Below, in pieces: positions 1 through 8,791 of a DNA stretch of 64,000 bases. Below the pieces are notes generated by a model. The model was not told where the DNA came from. It ran no database searches and saw only the letters and a list, made by a program, of their open reading frames with translations. The position numbers and the translations under genes are program-made. The first letter of the stretch is position 1. The number at the start of each line of letters is the position of its first letter. This DNA is from an uncultured Bacteroides sp. (GTDB taxonomy: Bacteria > Bacteroidota > Bacteroidia > Bacteroidales > Bacteroidaceae), in NCBI RefSeq assembly GCF_963675905.1, contig NZ_OY780936.1, forward strand, positions 3,481,946 through 3,545,945, in the 5' to 3' direction.

Positions 1-1170
1 GTGAGCTGTCTGTTCAAACTGATCTCCCACAAGAATAACCTTTTCAAACTCGCAGGTATCGATGAAATCGACTATCTTTTGGTGTTCTTCAATGCTTGTA
101 TCTCCTAATTCTTTCATATCTCCCAGGATAACAACCTTGTGTTTCGCTTCCATTCTTTTGAAATTCTTCAAGGCTGCCATCATACTTGTAGGATTAGCAT
201 TGTAAGCATCAATAATAAGTTTGTTGTCCTCAGTCTCTTTTAATTGAGAACGGTTGTTTTGAGGTGTATAGTTTGTTAATGCATGATCTATCTTGGCAGG
301 TTCTACACCAAAGAAGCGCCCAATAGCAACAGCTGCTAATGCATTATCAAAATTATATTCACCAATTAACTTAGTTTGAATATGATGAATATTTCCATCT
401 TTTCCCGCTTTCCAGTCAAAAGCAAGGTATGGAGAACATGAAGTGACTTTTCCGTTCACATAAAGATTCTCAGTTGTTCCGTAATTGATGAGGTTTAATC
501 CTTCTGCGATATCCATCAGGAAAGGATTCTCATTCTGAATAAATACGATTGAATTCTCTTTTTGACGCAAATAATCGTAAAGCTCTCCTTTTGTTTTAAT
601 TACGCCTTCAAAAGAACCGAATCCTTCCAAATGAGCCTTTCCCACATTGGTAATAATACCATAATCAGGTTCTGCAATATCAACTAAAGTTTTAATTTCA
701 CCGGGGTGATTGGCTCCCATTTCAATAACAGCCAAATCATGATGACCGCGGAGTTTTAATAGAGTAATTGGCACTCCGATATGATTGTTCAGATTTCCCT
801 GAGTATAAAGTACATTATGAACTTCGGAAAGTACGGCAGCTATCAGCTCTTTAGTTGTTGTTTTACCGTTAGTTCCGGTAATTCCTATAACTTTAGTTCC
901 TAGTTTCTTACGGTGATAATTGGCAAGTTGCTGAAGAGTTTTCAAGCAATCGTCAACTAAGATAATATGATTGTTTTCCGGATCAGCATATTCAGCTTCG
1001 TCCACAACTGCATAAGCACAGCCTTCTGTTAAAGCCTTTTTTGCAAAAGAATTACCATTAAAATTGTCGCCTTTCAGAGCGAAAAAAATAGAATCGTCAG
1101 GGCAGTTGCGACTATCGGTGGTCACAACAGGGTATTGCAGATAGATTTGGTAAAGAGCAGCTATTGTCAT
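1..1170 (-). CDS. murF: UDP-N-acetylmuramoyl-tripeptide--D-alanyl-D-alanine ligase, 3' end cut by window
   Basis: Cytoplasmic ATP-dependent ligase that adds D-Ala-D-Ala to the UDP-MurNAc-tripeptide, the last soluble step of the peptidoglycan precursor. Reading the minus strand from the ATG at 1168-1170 gives an uninterrupted frame to the window edge (390 codons). It shows the Mur-ligase P-loop GTNGKTTTKE near residue 100, then VIEMGANHPGEI and the central-domain NVGKAHLEGFGS motif; NNRSQ and DAYNANPTSM lie further on, the latter a MurF hallmark. The C-terminal part lies outside the window. A -7 box at 1199-1206 supports the start. It is divergent from folP. Confidence 0.93.
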   Translation of the reverse strand, partial: MTIAALYQIYLQYPVVTTDSRNCPDDSIFFALKGDNFNGNSFAKKALTEGCAYAVVDEAEYADPENNHIILVDDCLKTLQQLANYHRKKLGTKVIGITGTNGKTTTKELIAAVLSEVHNVLYTQGNLNNHIGVPITLLKLRGHHDLAVIEMGANHPGEIKTLVDIAEPDYGIITNVGKAHLEGFGSFEGVIKTKGELYDYLRQKENSIVFIQNENPFLMDIAEGLNLINYGTTENLYVNGKVTSCSPYLAFDWKAGKDGNIHHIQTKLIGEYNFDNALAAVAIGRFFGVEPAKIDHALTNYTPQNNRSQLKETEDNKLIIDAYNANPTSMMAALKNFKRMEAKHKVVILGDMKELGDTSIEEHQKIVDFIDTCEFEKVILVGDQFEQTAH

Positions 1171-1198
1171 ATCAATAATATTTGGAAATTTCTGTATG

Positions 1199-1206
1199 CA
1201 AAATTA
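1199..1206 (-). promoter_or_regulatory. Candidate -7 box for murF
   Basis: TAATTTTG on the minus strand fits the Bacteroidetes TAnnTTTG -7 element and lies 29 bases upstream of the murF ATG. No convincing -33 TTTG was seen. Confidence 0.5.
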
Positions 1207-1326
1207 GACAAAATATTGTTATATATAAGTGCGTGCAATAAAAAATACTTCAATTTACTTTTTCTTTGCTTATAAACTATTATAGCCTTGAGGATGAATT
1301 AGTAATTTATTGACCAGCTTTCGTTT

Positions 1327-1388
1327 TAAACATGTACAAGATTGAACTCAAACATGTACATGATTGGCGGCAAACATGTACATGTTTT
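1327..1388. repeat. Three-unit TGTACA array, 22-bp period
   Basis: TGTACA begins at 1333, 1355 and 1377, exactly 22 bp apart, each preceded by AACA so that the unit core reads AACATGTACA. It sits in the 363-bp murF-folP intergenic region, which otherwise holds only the two divergent promoters. Phasing matches the arrays at 11.3 and 38.4 kb but the flanking bases differ, so this is a distinct subfamily. Function unknown. Confidence 0.75.
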
Positions 1389-1499
1389 GCAAAAGACTTC
1401 CTTATTAAATGATTAGTTTATAAGGTTATGTCAGATAGTATAAACTTATTATTGTGGAAAAGATATAAAGATTTAAAAAGAAGAATGAAAAATATTATG

Positions 1500-1507
1500 T
1501 ATTTTTG
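1500..1507 (+). promoter_or_regulatory. Candidate -7 box for folP-cdaA
   Basis: TATTTTTG, matching TAnnTTTG, 26 bases upstream of the folP ATG. Confidence 0.55.
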
Positions 1508-1533
1508 CCATAAACAAATTGTAATAAACAACA

Positions 1534-2385
1534 ATGATTAGTCAGTCTCTTTCGAAATATATAAATGTGAATGGAAGACTTTTAGATCTTTCAACTCCGC
1601 AGGTGATGGGTGTTCTTAATGTAACTCCCGATTCTTTTTATTCTGAATGCCGTGCACAGACAGACGAAGCTATAGCCGACCGTGCCCGACAGATATTGGA
1701 AGAAGGCGCTTCTATTATAGATATCGGAGCTTACTCATCGCGCCCCAATTGTGTAGATATATCTCCCGAGGAAGAATTGAACAGGTTACGATATGCATTG
1801 AAGATTTTGAATGAAGTTCATCCCGATGCAATTATATCTGTTGATACATTTCGTGCAAGCGTGGCAGAAGTCTGCGTTAAAGAATATGGAGTTGCCATCA
1901 TAAATGATATTTCAGGCGGTGAAATGGATAAAAATATGTTCGATACCGTTATAGATTTACAGGTTCCATATATCATGCAACACATGCAAGGCACTCCTCA
2001 GAATATGCAGGATTCTCCTCATTATGATAATCTGATGAGGGAAACTTTCCTTTATTTCTCTGAAAAGATACAGACGCTGCATGATAGAGGATTGAATGAT
2101 ATTATTCTTGATCCCGGCTTTGGTTTTGGAAAAACGTTGGATCATAATTATGAATTGCTTAGTCATTTAGAAGAATTTAAAATATTCGAACTCCCTATAC
2201 TTGTTGGTTTGTCCCGGAAATCGATGATTACCAAATTATTGGATATTCCTACAACTGAAGCATTAAATGGAACAACTGTTGCCAATACAATAGCTCTCAT
2301 GAAAGGTGCGGACATTATTCGAGTTCACGATGTAAAGGAGGCCGTTCAAGCCGTTAAGATTGTTCAGAAATGTAGAAATCTATAA
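1534..2385 (+). CDS. folP: Dihydropteroate synthase
   Basis: Condenses 6-hydroxymethyl-7,8-dihydropterin pyrophosphate with p-aminobenzoate in folate synthesis; cytoplasmic TIM barrel and sulfonamide target. The 283-aa length is typical. Diagnostic motifs appear in order: MGVLNVTPDSF, IDIGAYSSRP, ISVDTFRASVA, INDISGG, MQHMQGTPQNMQ, DPGFGFGKT and GLSRKSMI. The first pterin motif carries Ala where a second Gly is common (IDIGAYSSRP). It is followed after 11 bp by cdaA and is very probably cotranscribed from the box at 1500. Confidence 0.96.
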   Translation: MISQSLSKYINVNGRLLDLSTPQVMGVLNVTPDSFYSECRAQTDEAIADRARQILEEGASIIDIGAYSSRPNCVDISPEEELNRLRYALKILNEVHPDAIISVDTFRASVAEVCVKEYGVAIINDISGGEMDKNMFDTVIDLQVPYIMQHMQGTPQNMQDSPHYDNLMRETFLYFSEKIQTLHDRGLNDIILDPGFGFGKTLDHNYELLSHLEEFKIFELPILVGLSRKSMITKLLDIPTTEALNGTTVANTIALMKGADIIRVHDVKEAVQAVKIVQKCRNL

Positions 2386-2396
2386 AGAATAGTAGC

Positions 2397-3161
2397 ATGC
2401 CTATAGAATTTGGAGTAAAAGACTTTATTGATATACTTTTAGTAGCATTCCTGCTATACTACACATATAAGCTGATGAAAGCGTCAGGTTCTATTAATGT
2501 GTTTATTGGTATACTTGTTTTTATTCTTATATGGCTTGTTGTATCGCAGATTCTGGAAATGCGTTTACTGGGATCTATTTTTGATAAACTGGTAAGCGTG
2601 GGTGTGCTTGCTTTAATTGTTCTTTTCCAGGATGAAATCAGGCATTTTCTACTTACTCTCGGTTCGCATCAACGAACAAGTATCCTGGCACGGTTTCTCT
2701 CTGGAAGCAAGAAAGAACAAATGGATAAAAGTGATATTGTTCCTATTGTTTTGGCATGCCTTAATATGAGTAAACAGCGAATTGGTGCATTAATTGTAGT
2801 AGAAAAAAATGTTCCTCTTTATGATATTATTCGTACGGGCGAGGTTATCGATGCAAATGTAAACCAGCGATTAATAGAAAATATTTTTTTCAAGAATAGC
2901 CCTTTGCATGATGGGGCAATGGTAATAAGCAAAAAACGTATAAAGGCTGCAGGTTGTATTCTGCCTGTATCACATAATCTGGATATTCCGAAAGAATTGG
3001 GGCTTCGCCATCGTGCGGCTATGGGAATTTCGCAGATAACGGACTCTCATGCTGTAATTGTCAGCGAAGAAACCGGCTTTATTTCGGTTGCATATCATGG
3101 ACAATTCTATTTAAGACTTAGTGCAGAAGAGCTGGAGAGCATATTAACCAAAGAAGATTAG
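2397..3161 (+). CDS. cdaA: Membrane diadenylate cyclase, CdaA type
   Basis: Makes the second messenger c-di-AMP from two ATP. The 254-aa protein has three hydrophobic N-terminal segments (about residues 10-28, 32-55 and 64-78), then a DisA_N/DAC domain with the catalytic DGA motif at residues 172-174 and RHR at 204-206, both intact. This is the CdaA (DacA) layout rather than DisA. It follows folP by 11 bp. No cdaR- or glmM-like gene is adjacent, unlike the Firmicutes arrangement. Its stop codon overlaps the stop of the convergent acetyltransferase gene by 4 bp. Confidence 0.95.
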   Translation: MPIEFGVKDFIDILLVAFLLYYTYKLMKASGSINVFIGILVFILIWLVVSQILEMRLLGSIFDKLVSVGVLALIVLFQDEIRHFLLTLGSHQRTSILARFLSGSKKEQMDKSDIVPIVLACLNMSKQRIGALIVVEKNVPLYDIIRTGEVIDANVNQRLIENIFFKNSPLHDGAMVISKKRIKAAGCILPVSHNLDIPKELGLRHRAAMGISQITDSHAVIVSEETGFISVAYHGQFYLRLSAEELESILTKED

Positions 3162-4210
3162 TTTAGCATCAGATTCATATAAGGTTTCTGACGTTCGAAT
3201 ATCTGAAGCTCTTTTGGTAATAGTTCTGTTTTATATCCCATTAAAGCTTGTGTGAGTTCCTGAATACTGAAAGATTTAAAATCCTTATTGATTTCTGCTA
3301 TCTCTAATTTACCCGATTTTATCGAATAAAAAGCATTGTTCTTTCCAATAGACTCATCACTTATATTAAAGGAGACTTCAAGTTCAGGATGATGAATCGC
3401 ATAAATCTTAAGCAACTTTTCTGCATCAATAATCCGTGCCATTCCTAAAATATCCCCCATTTCATCGTTGGGAGGTGTAATACAGGATATATCTTTGACT
3501 TGAAATTGTTTTGCAGCAGTAAACAGAAGTGTGTCTCTTACAGAGTTGTCCTCAAAGAATAGCTCGGGTACATGAAGAGTGTTATCTTTTACATAACAAA
3601 ATAAAAGCCCTTTGATTTCTCCTTTTGACTTGGCTATTAGTAATTCTCCACTTCCAAGTTTTAGATCGTCCATGATAACTAAAAAATCATCAAAAGAATG
3701 TTGTATGCAGCATGGACGTTTTTTTATGTTTTCATCGAAGAAAAAGTAAGCTTCTTCTTGCAAGAAAGGCTGTGAAGTATATTTAGATACAGTGTATTCA
3801 GAAGAAGGTTTTAATTCTTCAACTGTGAAGGTTTTATTTGAATATTCAAAAATAGGAGTATACCCCATTTTTGAATAATAACTAAAAAGCCATTTTTCTG
3901 CAGGAATGAGCGTTGTTAAAGGTACTTCATTATTTTGCATTCGAGCAAATGACTGCAAAAGGAGCCTTTTCATCGCTCCTTTTTCTCTGTGATCAGGATG
4001 AGTGCAAGCTCCGGATATGTATCCGGTAGAGATTATATCCCCACAGAAAGTCATCGGATAAGGAAGAATCTGTAATGCCGAAATAATGTTTCCATTTTCC
4101 TCAATTGCGAGATTAACCTCGTCACTGTATCTTTTAGAAAAATACAGTTCAGTAAATGCTTCGTCATCTCCGAAGCAAAGATTCCATAGCTTTTTGACTT
4201 CCTCTTTCAT
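3158..4210 (-). CDS. GNAT-family N-acetyltransferase
   Basis: 350 aa. The N-terminal 150 residues carry a GNAT fold: NGNIISALQILPYPM is the strand before the cofactor loop, and ISGACTHPDHREKGAMKRLL contains the acetyl-CoA loop (R-E-K-G-A). A second, divergent half follows (residues about 160-350), so the protein resembles two-domain GNAT enzymes of the Eis type. Substrate unknown. It lies 7 bp downstream of the DUF2156 gene and is the last gene of the lrgA-lrgB-DUF2156-GNAT operon. The gene converges on cdaA with a 4-bp overlap. Confidence 0.82.
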   Translation of the reverse strand: MKEEVKKLWNLCFGDDEAFTELYFSKRYSDEVNLAIEENGNIISALQILPYPMTFCGDIISTGYISGACTHPDHREKGAMKRLLLQSFARMQNNEVPLTTLIPAEKWLFSYYSKMGYTPIFEYSNKTFTVEELKPSSEYTVSKYTSQPFLQEEAYFFFDENIKKRPCCIQHSFDDFLVIMDDLKLGSGELLIAKSKGEIKGLLFCYVKDNTLHVPELFFEDNSVRDTLLFTAAKQFQVKDISCITPPNDEMGDILGMARIIDAEKLLKIYAIHHPELEVSFNISDESIGKNNAFYSIKSGKLEIAEINKDFKSFSIQELTQALMGYKTELLPKELQIFERQKPYMNLMLN

Positions 4211-4217
4211 TGCATTT

Positions 4218-5111
4218 TTAGCCTTTTAATCGGGCTATATTCTTTTCTAAAAGGATGGTTGGCTGATAAGATAACTTAGCTTTTCTCAGTCCTTCTATGC
4301 CTAAATCTTCCTCCCGGTTTAGGTAAACAAACTGTTCCGGTATGTGTTTTGCGAATTCTTGATTGATAACATTATATGCTCCTTCAATCTGCGTGTCAGC
4401 TTTCTCTACATGAACTCCGAAAGTTTCATGATTAATAGGCATCCCAAAAGTAAATGCCGCAATTTTGCCGTTAACGTAAAGTATACCTCCGGTTAAACCT
4501 AATTCGTCAAAGTGATTTAATGCATAAGTCAGAGATTTACGCTCATTACCTAATCCATTTTGTTGTTCACAGTCGTTAGCCTTGCACCATTCTTCTTCCA
4601 ACCGCAAACATTCACTTATACGATCGGCTGTAATAGGAACATATTCATAATCAGTATATGTTTTATAGAACTTATTTGCATGATTTCGTTTCGGCTGAAA
4701 CTTTTTCCCTTTTAATTCAGCTAAATCGGTGCGGAGATAAATGTAATCTACATAATCTCTGTTTGATGAAAAGTCGAACTTGCCAGGCATTAGTTTTTCT
4801 ATTTCATCTTTCATGTTATTGCAAACGCCATACATCAAAAAAGATTTTTCCTCACTTGCGGCATCATCTATAATAGCCTCAAGAATCTTTTTTAAATCTC
4901 CTTCGCCAACTGGCATCATATAGGCTAGCTGGTTATTCATGTAGAATTTGAATAACAAGAATCCGTCAACAATGGCAAACTTTGTATCATACATAAATCG
5001 CCAGCTACATAAATTAGAGAATGAAAGATCGCAATTCTTTCTTTCGCTATTCATTGTAATAGAGGTAATAGCCTCTTTATCTTCTAGTGTTATATCTTTG
5101 AATTTTATCAT
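4218..5111 (-). CDS. DUF2156-family acyltransferase-like protein
   Basis: 297 aa, with no signal peptide or membrane segment. The sequence resembles the DUF2156 domain, a GNAT-like fold also forming the C-terminal half of lysyl-phosphatidylglycerol synthases: RDYVDYIYLRTDLAELKGKKF, then KRNHANKFYK, and GGILYVNGKIAAFTFGMPI. The terminal Y-L-N-R-E-E-D-L-G-I-E-G-L-R motif is characteristic of the group. It lacks the membrane half of MprF, so it is a soluble stand-alone transferase. Its substrate cannot be read from sequence. It lies between lrgB (30-bp gap) and the GNAT gene (7-bp gap). Confidence 0.78.
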   Translation of the reverse strand: MIKFKDITLEDKEAITSITMNSERKNCDLSFSNLCSWRFMYDTKFAIVDGFLLFKFYMNNQLAYMMPVGEGDLKKILEAIIDDAASEEKSFLMYGVCNNMKDEIEKLMPGKFDFSSNRDYVDYIYLRTDLAELKGKKFQPKRNHANKFYKTYTDYEYVPITADRISECLRLEEEWCKANDCEQQNGLGNERKSLTYALNHFDELGLTGGILYVNGKIAAFTFGMPINHETFGVHVEKADTQIEGAYNVINQEFAKHIPEQFVYLNREEDLGIEGLRKAKLSYQPTILLEKNIARLKG

Positions 5112-5140
5112 ACAATATTATCAACAAATTGTTTGCCAAT

Positions 5141-5836
5141 TTATAATAAGTCTAACAGTCTCAATATAGTAGGAGTGAAAAGTGCTGTAAAAATACCGTT
5201 AAAAGTAAGTCCTAAACTTGCATATGCACCATACTTGCCGCTTACGTCCATAGCTGTTGATGTGCCAACGGCATGGGCAGCTGTTCCCATTGAAAGCCCT
5301 TGTGCTATGGGACTTCCTATTTTTAAAAGAGCCAATATCTGAAATCCGAATATTGCTCCGAATAATCCAACGCATACAACCACAGCTGCAGTTAACGATG
5401 GTATTCCCCCAATTGTTTTTGTTACTTCCATCGCAATTGGAGTTGTGACAGATTTGGCAGCAAGCGACAAAATGACTTCTTTACTGCCACCTAGTAACTT
5501 GGCAATCAGAACAACCGAGATTACTCCGACTATACAGCCGGCCAGCTGTGAAAGCAAAATAGGCCACAATTGTTTTTTTATTTTCTCCAGTTGGAGATAT
5601 AAAGGAACTCCAAGTGCTACAACTGCCGGCTTTAACCAGAATTCAATAAATTGACCGCCAAAATGATATGTTTCGTAACTGATATTGCACAACCTTAAGA
5701 ATAAAATTAATGCAGCAATTGTAAGTAATATGGGGTTGAGCAAAACCCAACCAGTCTTCTTTTGTATATATTTCGAGAAGAAATAGATTCCAAATGTAAT
5801 TGCTAATAGAAATAAAGGGTTTTCGAGATATTTCAT
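5141..5836 (-). CDS. lrgB: LrgB/CidB-family membrane protein
   Basis: Integral membrane partner of LrgA; LrgAB/CidAB pairs influence murein hydrolase export and cell death in staphylococci and organic-acid transport in other bacteria. Multiple hydrophobic helices and the family segment LAAKSVTTPIAMEV followed by GTAAHAVGTSTAM are visible. I prefer the ATG at 5834-5836 (protein beginning MKYLENPLF, 231 aa), because it overlaps the lrgA stop as ATGA, a standard translational coupling. An upstream start at 5866 would add ten residues inside lrgA. Confidence 0.92.
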   Translation of the reverse strand: MKYLENPLFLLAITFGIYFFSKYIQKKTGWVLLNPILLTIAALILFLRLCNISYETYHFGGQFIEFWLKPAVVALGVPLYLQLEKIKKQLWPILLSQLAGCIVGVISVVLIAKLLGGSKEVILSLAAKSVTTPIAMEVTKTIGGIPSLTAAVVVCVGLFGAIFGFQILALLKIGSPIAQGLSMGTAAHAVGTSTAMDVSGKYGAYASLGLTFNGIFTALFTPTILRLLDLL

Positions 5837-6171
5837 TTGATCTTTCGCATTAATTGATGAACCCATCCTGTGACTACAAGTACCAGGATAGTACTTATTA
5901 TTGAAGCAATAGCAATTGGCCAGAACTGAGCTGATATAATATCAAAATAAAGCATTAATGCTACCCCGGGGGGTACAAAAAAGAATCCTAAATTAGCAAC
6001 CAGGAAATCAGACATTCCTTTTACCCATTTCAATTTTACCCAGCCTAGTTTTAGAAAAAGTGTAAGTAACAACATCCCAATTATACTTGATGGGAGTTTT
6101 ATCTCAGTGAGATAGACGGTTAATTCACCCAATGCCAGGCAACCAAATAAAATAAAGCACTGACGTATCAT
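5833..6171 (-). CDS. lrgA: CidA/LrgA-family holin-like protein
   Basis: Small membrane protein with four predicted helices, first gene of the minus-strand operon. I chose the start at 6169-6171 (MIRQCFILFG, 112 aa). An AGGA ribosome-binding sequence lies just before it, and the -7 box at 6196-6203 would make an in-frame ATG at 6198 fall upstream of the transcript start. GELTVYL and KLPSSIIGMLLL are family-typical. It couples to lrgB through an ATGA overlap. Confidence 0.9.
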   Translation of the reverse strand: MIRQCFILFGCLALGELTVYLTEIKLPSSIIGMLLLTLFLKLGWVKLKWVKGMSDFLVANLGFFFVPPGVALMLYFDIISAQFWPIAIASIISTILVLVVTGWVHQLMRKIK

Positions 6172-6195
6172 AATGTATCCTATTAAAAACTGATG

Positions 6196-6203
6196 CAAAA
6201 TTA
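6196..6203 (-). promoter_or_regulatory. Candidate -7 box for lrgA operon
   Basis: TAATTTTG on the minus strand, 25 bases upstream of the chosen lrgA ATG. It decides between the two in-frame starts. Confidence 0.5.
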
Positions 6204-6405
6204 GGGATTAATTTCTCAAATAACGAAAAAAGTATCATAAATGATTAATATGCCATATAATGTTTATTGATATTCTTTTCAAAGACTTTTAAATTTGTTA
6301 TGATACAGATTGATGCGTTATTGTATTTACTTTAAATATTTGTTCTTGTTTCTAAAAATAGCTAATTATAAACACTAAATTCTTTTTGATTTTAATATTA
6401 ATGGT

Positions 6406-6413
6406 TAAATTTG
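6406..6413 (+). promoter_or_regulatory. Candidate -7 box for first TPR regulator
   Basis: TAAATTTG, 21 bases before the ATG, with a TTTG at 6385-6388 giving a 17-bp spacer, slightly shorter than the usual 19-21. Confidence 0.5.
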
Positions 6414-6434
6414 CCAAACTAGTGAAATCATTGT

Positions 6435-8099
6435 ATGAGAAGCATTATTCAGTATATCGTTTTTATATTATTTATAGCTTGTATCCTCTCTTCCTGTCGT
6501 CCAGATCGACAGTCGGATTATTATTTGGAGCATGCAGAATCTTTGTTGGAACAACACCCTGACAGCGCTTTATTTCTTTTGAATAAGATAACTCCAAAGG
6601 ATTTATCTACTGAGGAATATGCCCGTTATTGTCTACTCATGACTCAGGCAAGAGACAAAAATGGCCTGCCGTTGACATCGGATTCGTTGATCAGTGTTGC
6701 CGTTGAATACTTTAATGATAAAAAAGATCTTGATACCAAAGCAAAAACTTATTTTTATGCAGGTAGGGTTAATCAGGATATGCAGAATGCTAAGCAAGCA
6801 ATGGAATATTTTCTAAAAGCTGCGGATTTCTCCGAAGATAGTAAAGATTATAAATTAAGATATCTGATTTATTATTATTTGGGGGATCTTTATTTAAATG
6901 AGACGCTTTTTGATTCTTCATTGAAAATGAATTTAAATGCATTTTATTATTCTCAGCTATTGGGAAATAAAGATTATATGATATATGCACTTAGGAATAT
7001 TGCTTTTGCTTATTCAGGTAAAAGAGATCATCGCAATGCCTTAAAATATTATTTCAAGGCACTAAATGTATTACCGAAATCAGACATAAGTGCTTTAGCT
7101 ATTCTACTAAATGAAATGGGCATTCAGTATAATCATTTAAAGGATTATTCCCATGCCTTGAAAGTTGTTAATAGAGCTATTAGTATAAACCAAGATAGTG
7201 CAAAACTTTTATATAATTATTTTGTTAAAGCGGAGATTTATTTCAATGTTCATCAATATGATTCGGCAGTTTATTATTACGATAAAACTACTCGTAGTTT
7301 AGATCTTTATACAAAGACAGATAGTTATAATAAACTTTCGAAAGTAGAAAGAAATCGTGGAGATATAAACAAAGCTTTATTTTATAATGATATTTATATA
7401 AATTTCAGAGATTCGATTGAAAAGAAGTTGCATGCTGATATGATTATCAAAATGCAGAATATTTACCAGCATAAAAAATCTGTTGAGAAAATACAATATC
7501 TCACATTGGAAAAGAATCAGCAAAAGATGGTTCTCTATTTAATTAGTGCTATCTCTTTAGGTGTTTTGTCTTTATTGGCTAGTGTCCTGTTGTTATATAG
7601 AAGCCGTAAAGAAAGACAGACTCGTGAGCTAGAATTAGTAGTTCAGAAAGAAAAAGAAGAATCTCAAATTGCAAAAGCCAGATTGCAAGAGAGTGAGCTG
7701 GTAAGAATTCGAAAAGAAAAAGAGTTGCTGGAAAAAGAGATGGAACTTCGTACTGACTTTTTTAGCAGACTTAATAATATAACTTTTCCATTTCTTTCTA
7801 TTCAAGAAGGCAAAGAAGGATACATCAGATTAACTCAAGAAGATTGGGAGGCAATTGTTAAGAATACAGATGCAGCTTTCGATCATTTTTCTGTCCGCCT
7901 AGCAAAATCCTTTCCTGAGCTTAAAAAAGATGAAATTCTCTTCTGCTGCTTGATAAAAATGAAATTAGGCTTAAACACGTTGTCCTCTGTCTACAATCTA
8001 ACTAAGGATGCTATTTCAAAAAGAAAAGAGCGCATAAAGAAAAATAAAATGAGAATAGAAGACGGGCGATCGTTAGATCAATTTCTGGCCGATTTTTAG
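6435..8099 (+). CDS. Membrane-anchored TPR regulator with C-terminal helix-turn-helix-like domain
   Basis: 554 aa. A lipobox-like ILSSC (Cys21) ends the signal sequence, followed by TPR-like helical repeats over about residues 30-340 in which alternating A/Y/F positions recur. A transmembrane helix lies near 365-390, a charged coiled coil near 390-440 and a C-terminal domain at about 470-554 (F-x-x-R-L, P-E-L, K-x-D-E-I-L-F-C-C-L-I-K-M-K-L). This is the layout of Bacteroidetes sensor-regulators with the sensor outside and a LuxR-like output inside. The HTH region is degenerate and DNA binding is inferred. It is paralogous to the gene at 9293 and shares the output domain of the regulator at 43086. 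Confidence 0.8.
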   Translation: MRSIIQYIVFILFIACILSSCRPDRQSDYYLEHAESLLEQHPDSALFLLNKITPKDLSTEEYARYCLLMTQARDKNGLPLTSDSLISVAVEYFNDKKDLDTKAKTYFYAGRVNQDMQNAKQAMEYFLKAADFSEDSKDYKLRYLIYYYLGDLYLNETLFDSSLKMNLNAFYYSQLLGNKDYMIYALRNIAFAYSGKRDHRNALKYYFKALNVLPKSDISALAILLNEMGIQYNHLKDYSHALKVVNRAISINQDSAKLLYNYFVKAEIYFNVHQYDSAVYYYDKTTRSLDLYTKTDSYNKLSKVERNRGDINKALFYNDIYINFRDSIEKKLHADMIIKMQNIYQHKKSVEKIQYLTLEKNQQKMVLYLISAISLGVLSLLASVLLLYRSRKERQTRELELVVQKEKEESQIAKARLQESELVRIRKEKELLEKEMELRTDFFSRLNNITFPFLSIQEGKEGYIRLTQEDWEAIVKNTDAAFDHFSVRLAKSFPELKKDEILFCCLIKMKLGLNTLSSVYNLTKDAISKRKERIKKNKMRIEDGRSLDQFLADF

Positions 8100-8218
8100 T
8101 GTTTTCATTCTCTTTTTTTTAATTTGTCCAATATTACAGTCTCAAATTATTGTTGAAATGGTATTTAATTCTTTGTTTTATAGGAGGTTAGTTTGAAATC
8201 AATATGTCCAACGCTTTT

Positions 8219-8250
8219 TTTGATTAATCAGCCTTTATTCCTTAATTTTG
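8219..8250 (+). promoter_or_regulatory. Full Bacteroidetes promoter for the DUF3244 gene
   Basis: TTTG at 8219-8222, a 20-bp spacer, then TAATTTTG at 8243-8250: both elements at canonical spacing. The ATG follows 52 bases downstream. Confidence 0.7.
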
Positions 8251-8302
8251 TATCAAGCAATTTTTGAAATCGAATTTAAAATAACATTAAAAAATAAGCA
8301 TT

Positions 8303-8680
8303 ATGAAAAAGTCATTATTCATTGCACTCTGTTGCTCGTTCTTTTTAGTTTCATCTTTGTACGCTGAAACATATACAACAGAATCAATAAATTTGCAAGC
8401 TGGTCGTGATAAAAGCTTTAGACCTACATCTGTTGTTGAAACTGCAATCCCTATTACTGCAACCATTGATGTAGATTTGGTAACTCTAGGTTTTACTTCA
8501 AATTTAGGGAACTCAACTGTTACTATTGAAAACTCTTTGGGTGAAGTTGTATATGAAAATACACTCAATGCTCAAGCCGGAACAATTCTTCCAATCTCTT
8601 TAGCAGGGTCAGAATCTGATACATACTATATTGAGATTAATAGTGGCAGCAAGAAATGGTTTGGAGAATTTGATTTATAA
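8303..8680 (+). CDS. Secreted DUF3244-family protein
   Basis: 125 aa with a clear signal peptide (MKKSLFIALCCSFFLVSSLYA, cleavage probably after A21). The remainder is beta-rich and ends with LGEVVYENTL and YYIEINSGSKKWFGEFDL, which fits the DUF3244 family, small Bacteroidales-restricted exported proteins of unknown function that have a fold similar to T9SS C-terminal sorting domains. It has its own strong promoter and its own hairpin terminator (8733-8768), so it is monocistronic and perhaps highly expressed. It stands between two TPR regulators. Confidence 0.8.
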   Translation: MKKSLFIALCCSFFLVSSLYAETYTTESINLQAGRDKSFRPTSVVETAIPITATIDVDLVTLGFTSNLGNSTVTIENSLGEVVYENTLNAQAGTILPISLAGSESDTYYIEINSGSKKWFGEFDL

Positions 8681-8732
8681 TAGAATCAATTTAATCGATT
8701 GATTAATTAGATAGTTATTGACACTCAGTTTT

Positions 8733-8768
8733 AAGCGCTGACTTTTGTGAAAAAGTCAGCGGCTTTTA
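8733..8768 (+). terminator. Intrinsic terminator after DUF3244 gene
   Basis: GCTGACTTTT (8737-8746), loop GTGA, AAAAGTCAGC (8751-8760), extended by AAGC/GCTT with one bulge, then a T-rich run. It occupies the GTG that could otherwise start the next frame. Confidence 0.7.
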
Positions 8769-8791
8769 TAAATATTAGTTTTAGTTTAGAT

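Noticed and set aside
8747-8791. GTG start extending the 8792 gene upstream
   Set aside because: The GTG lies in the loop of a strong terminator hairpin and adds no signal peptide.
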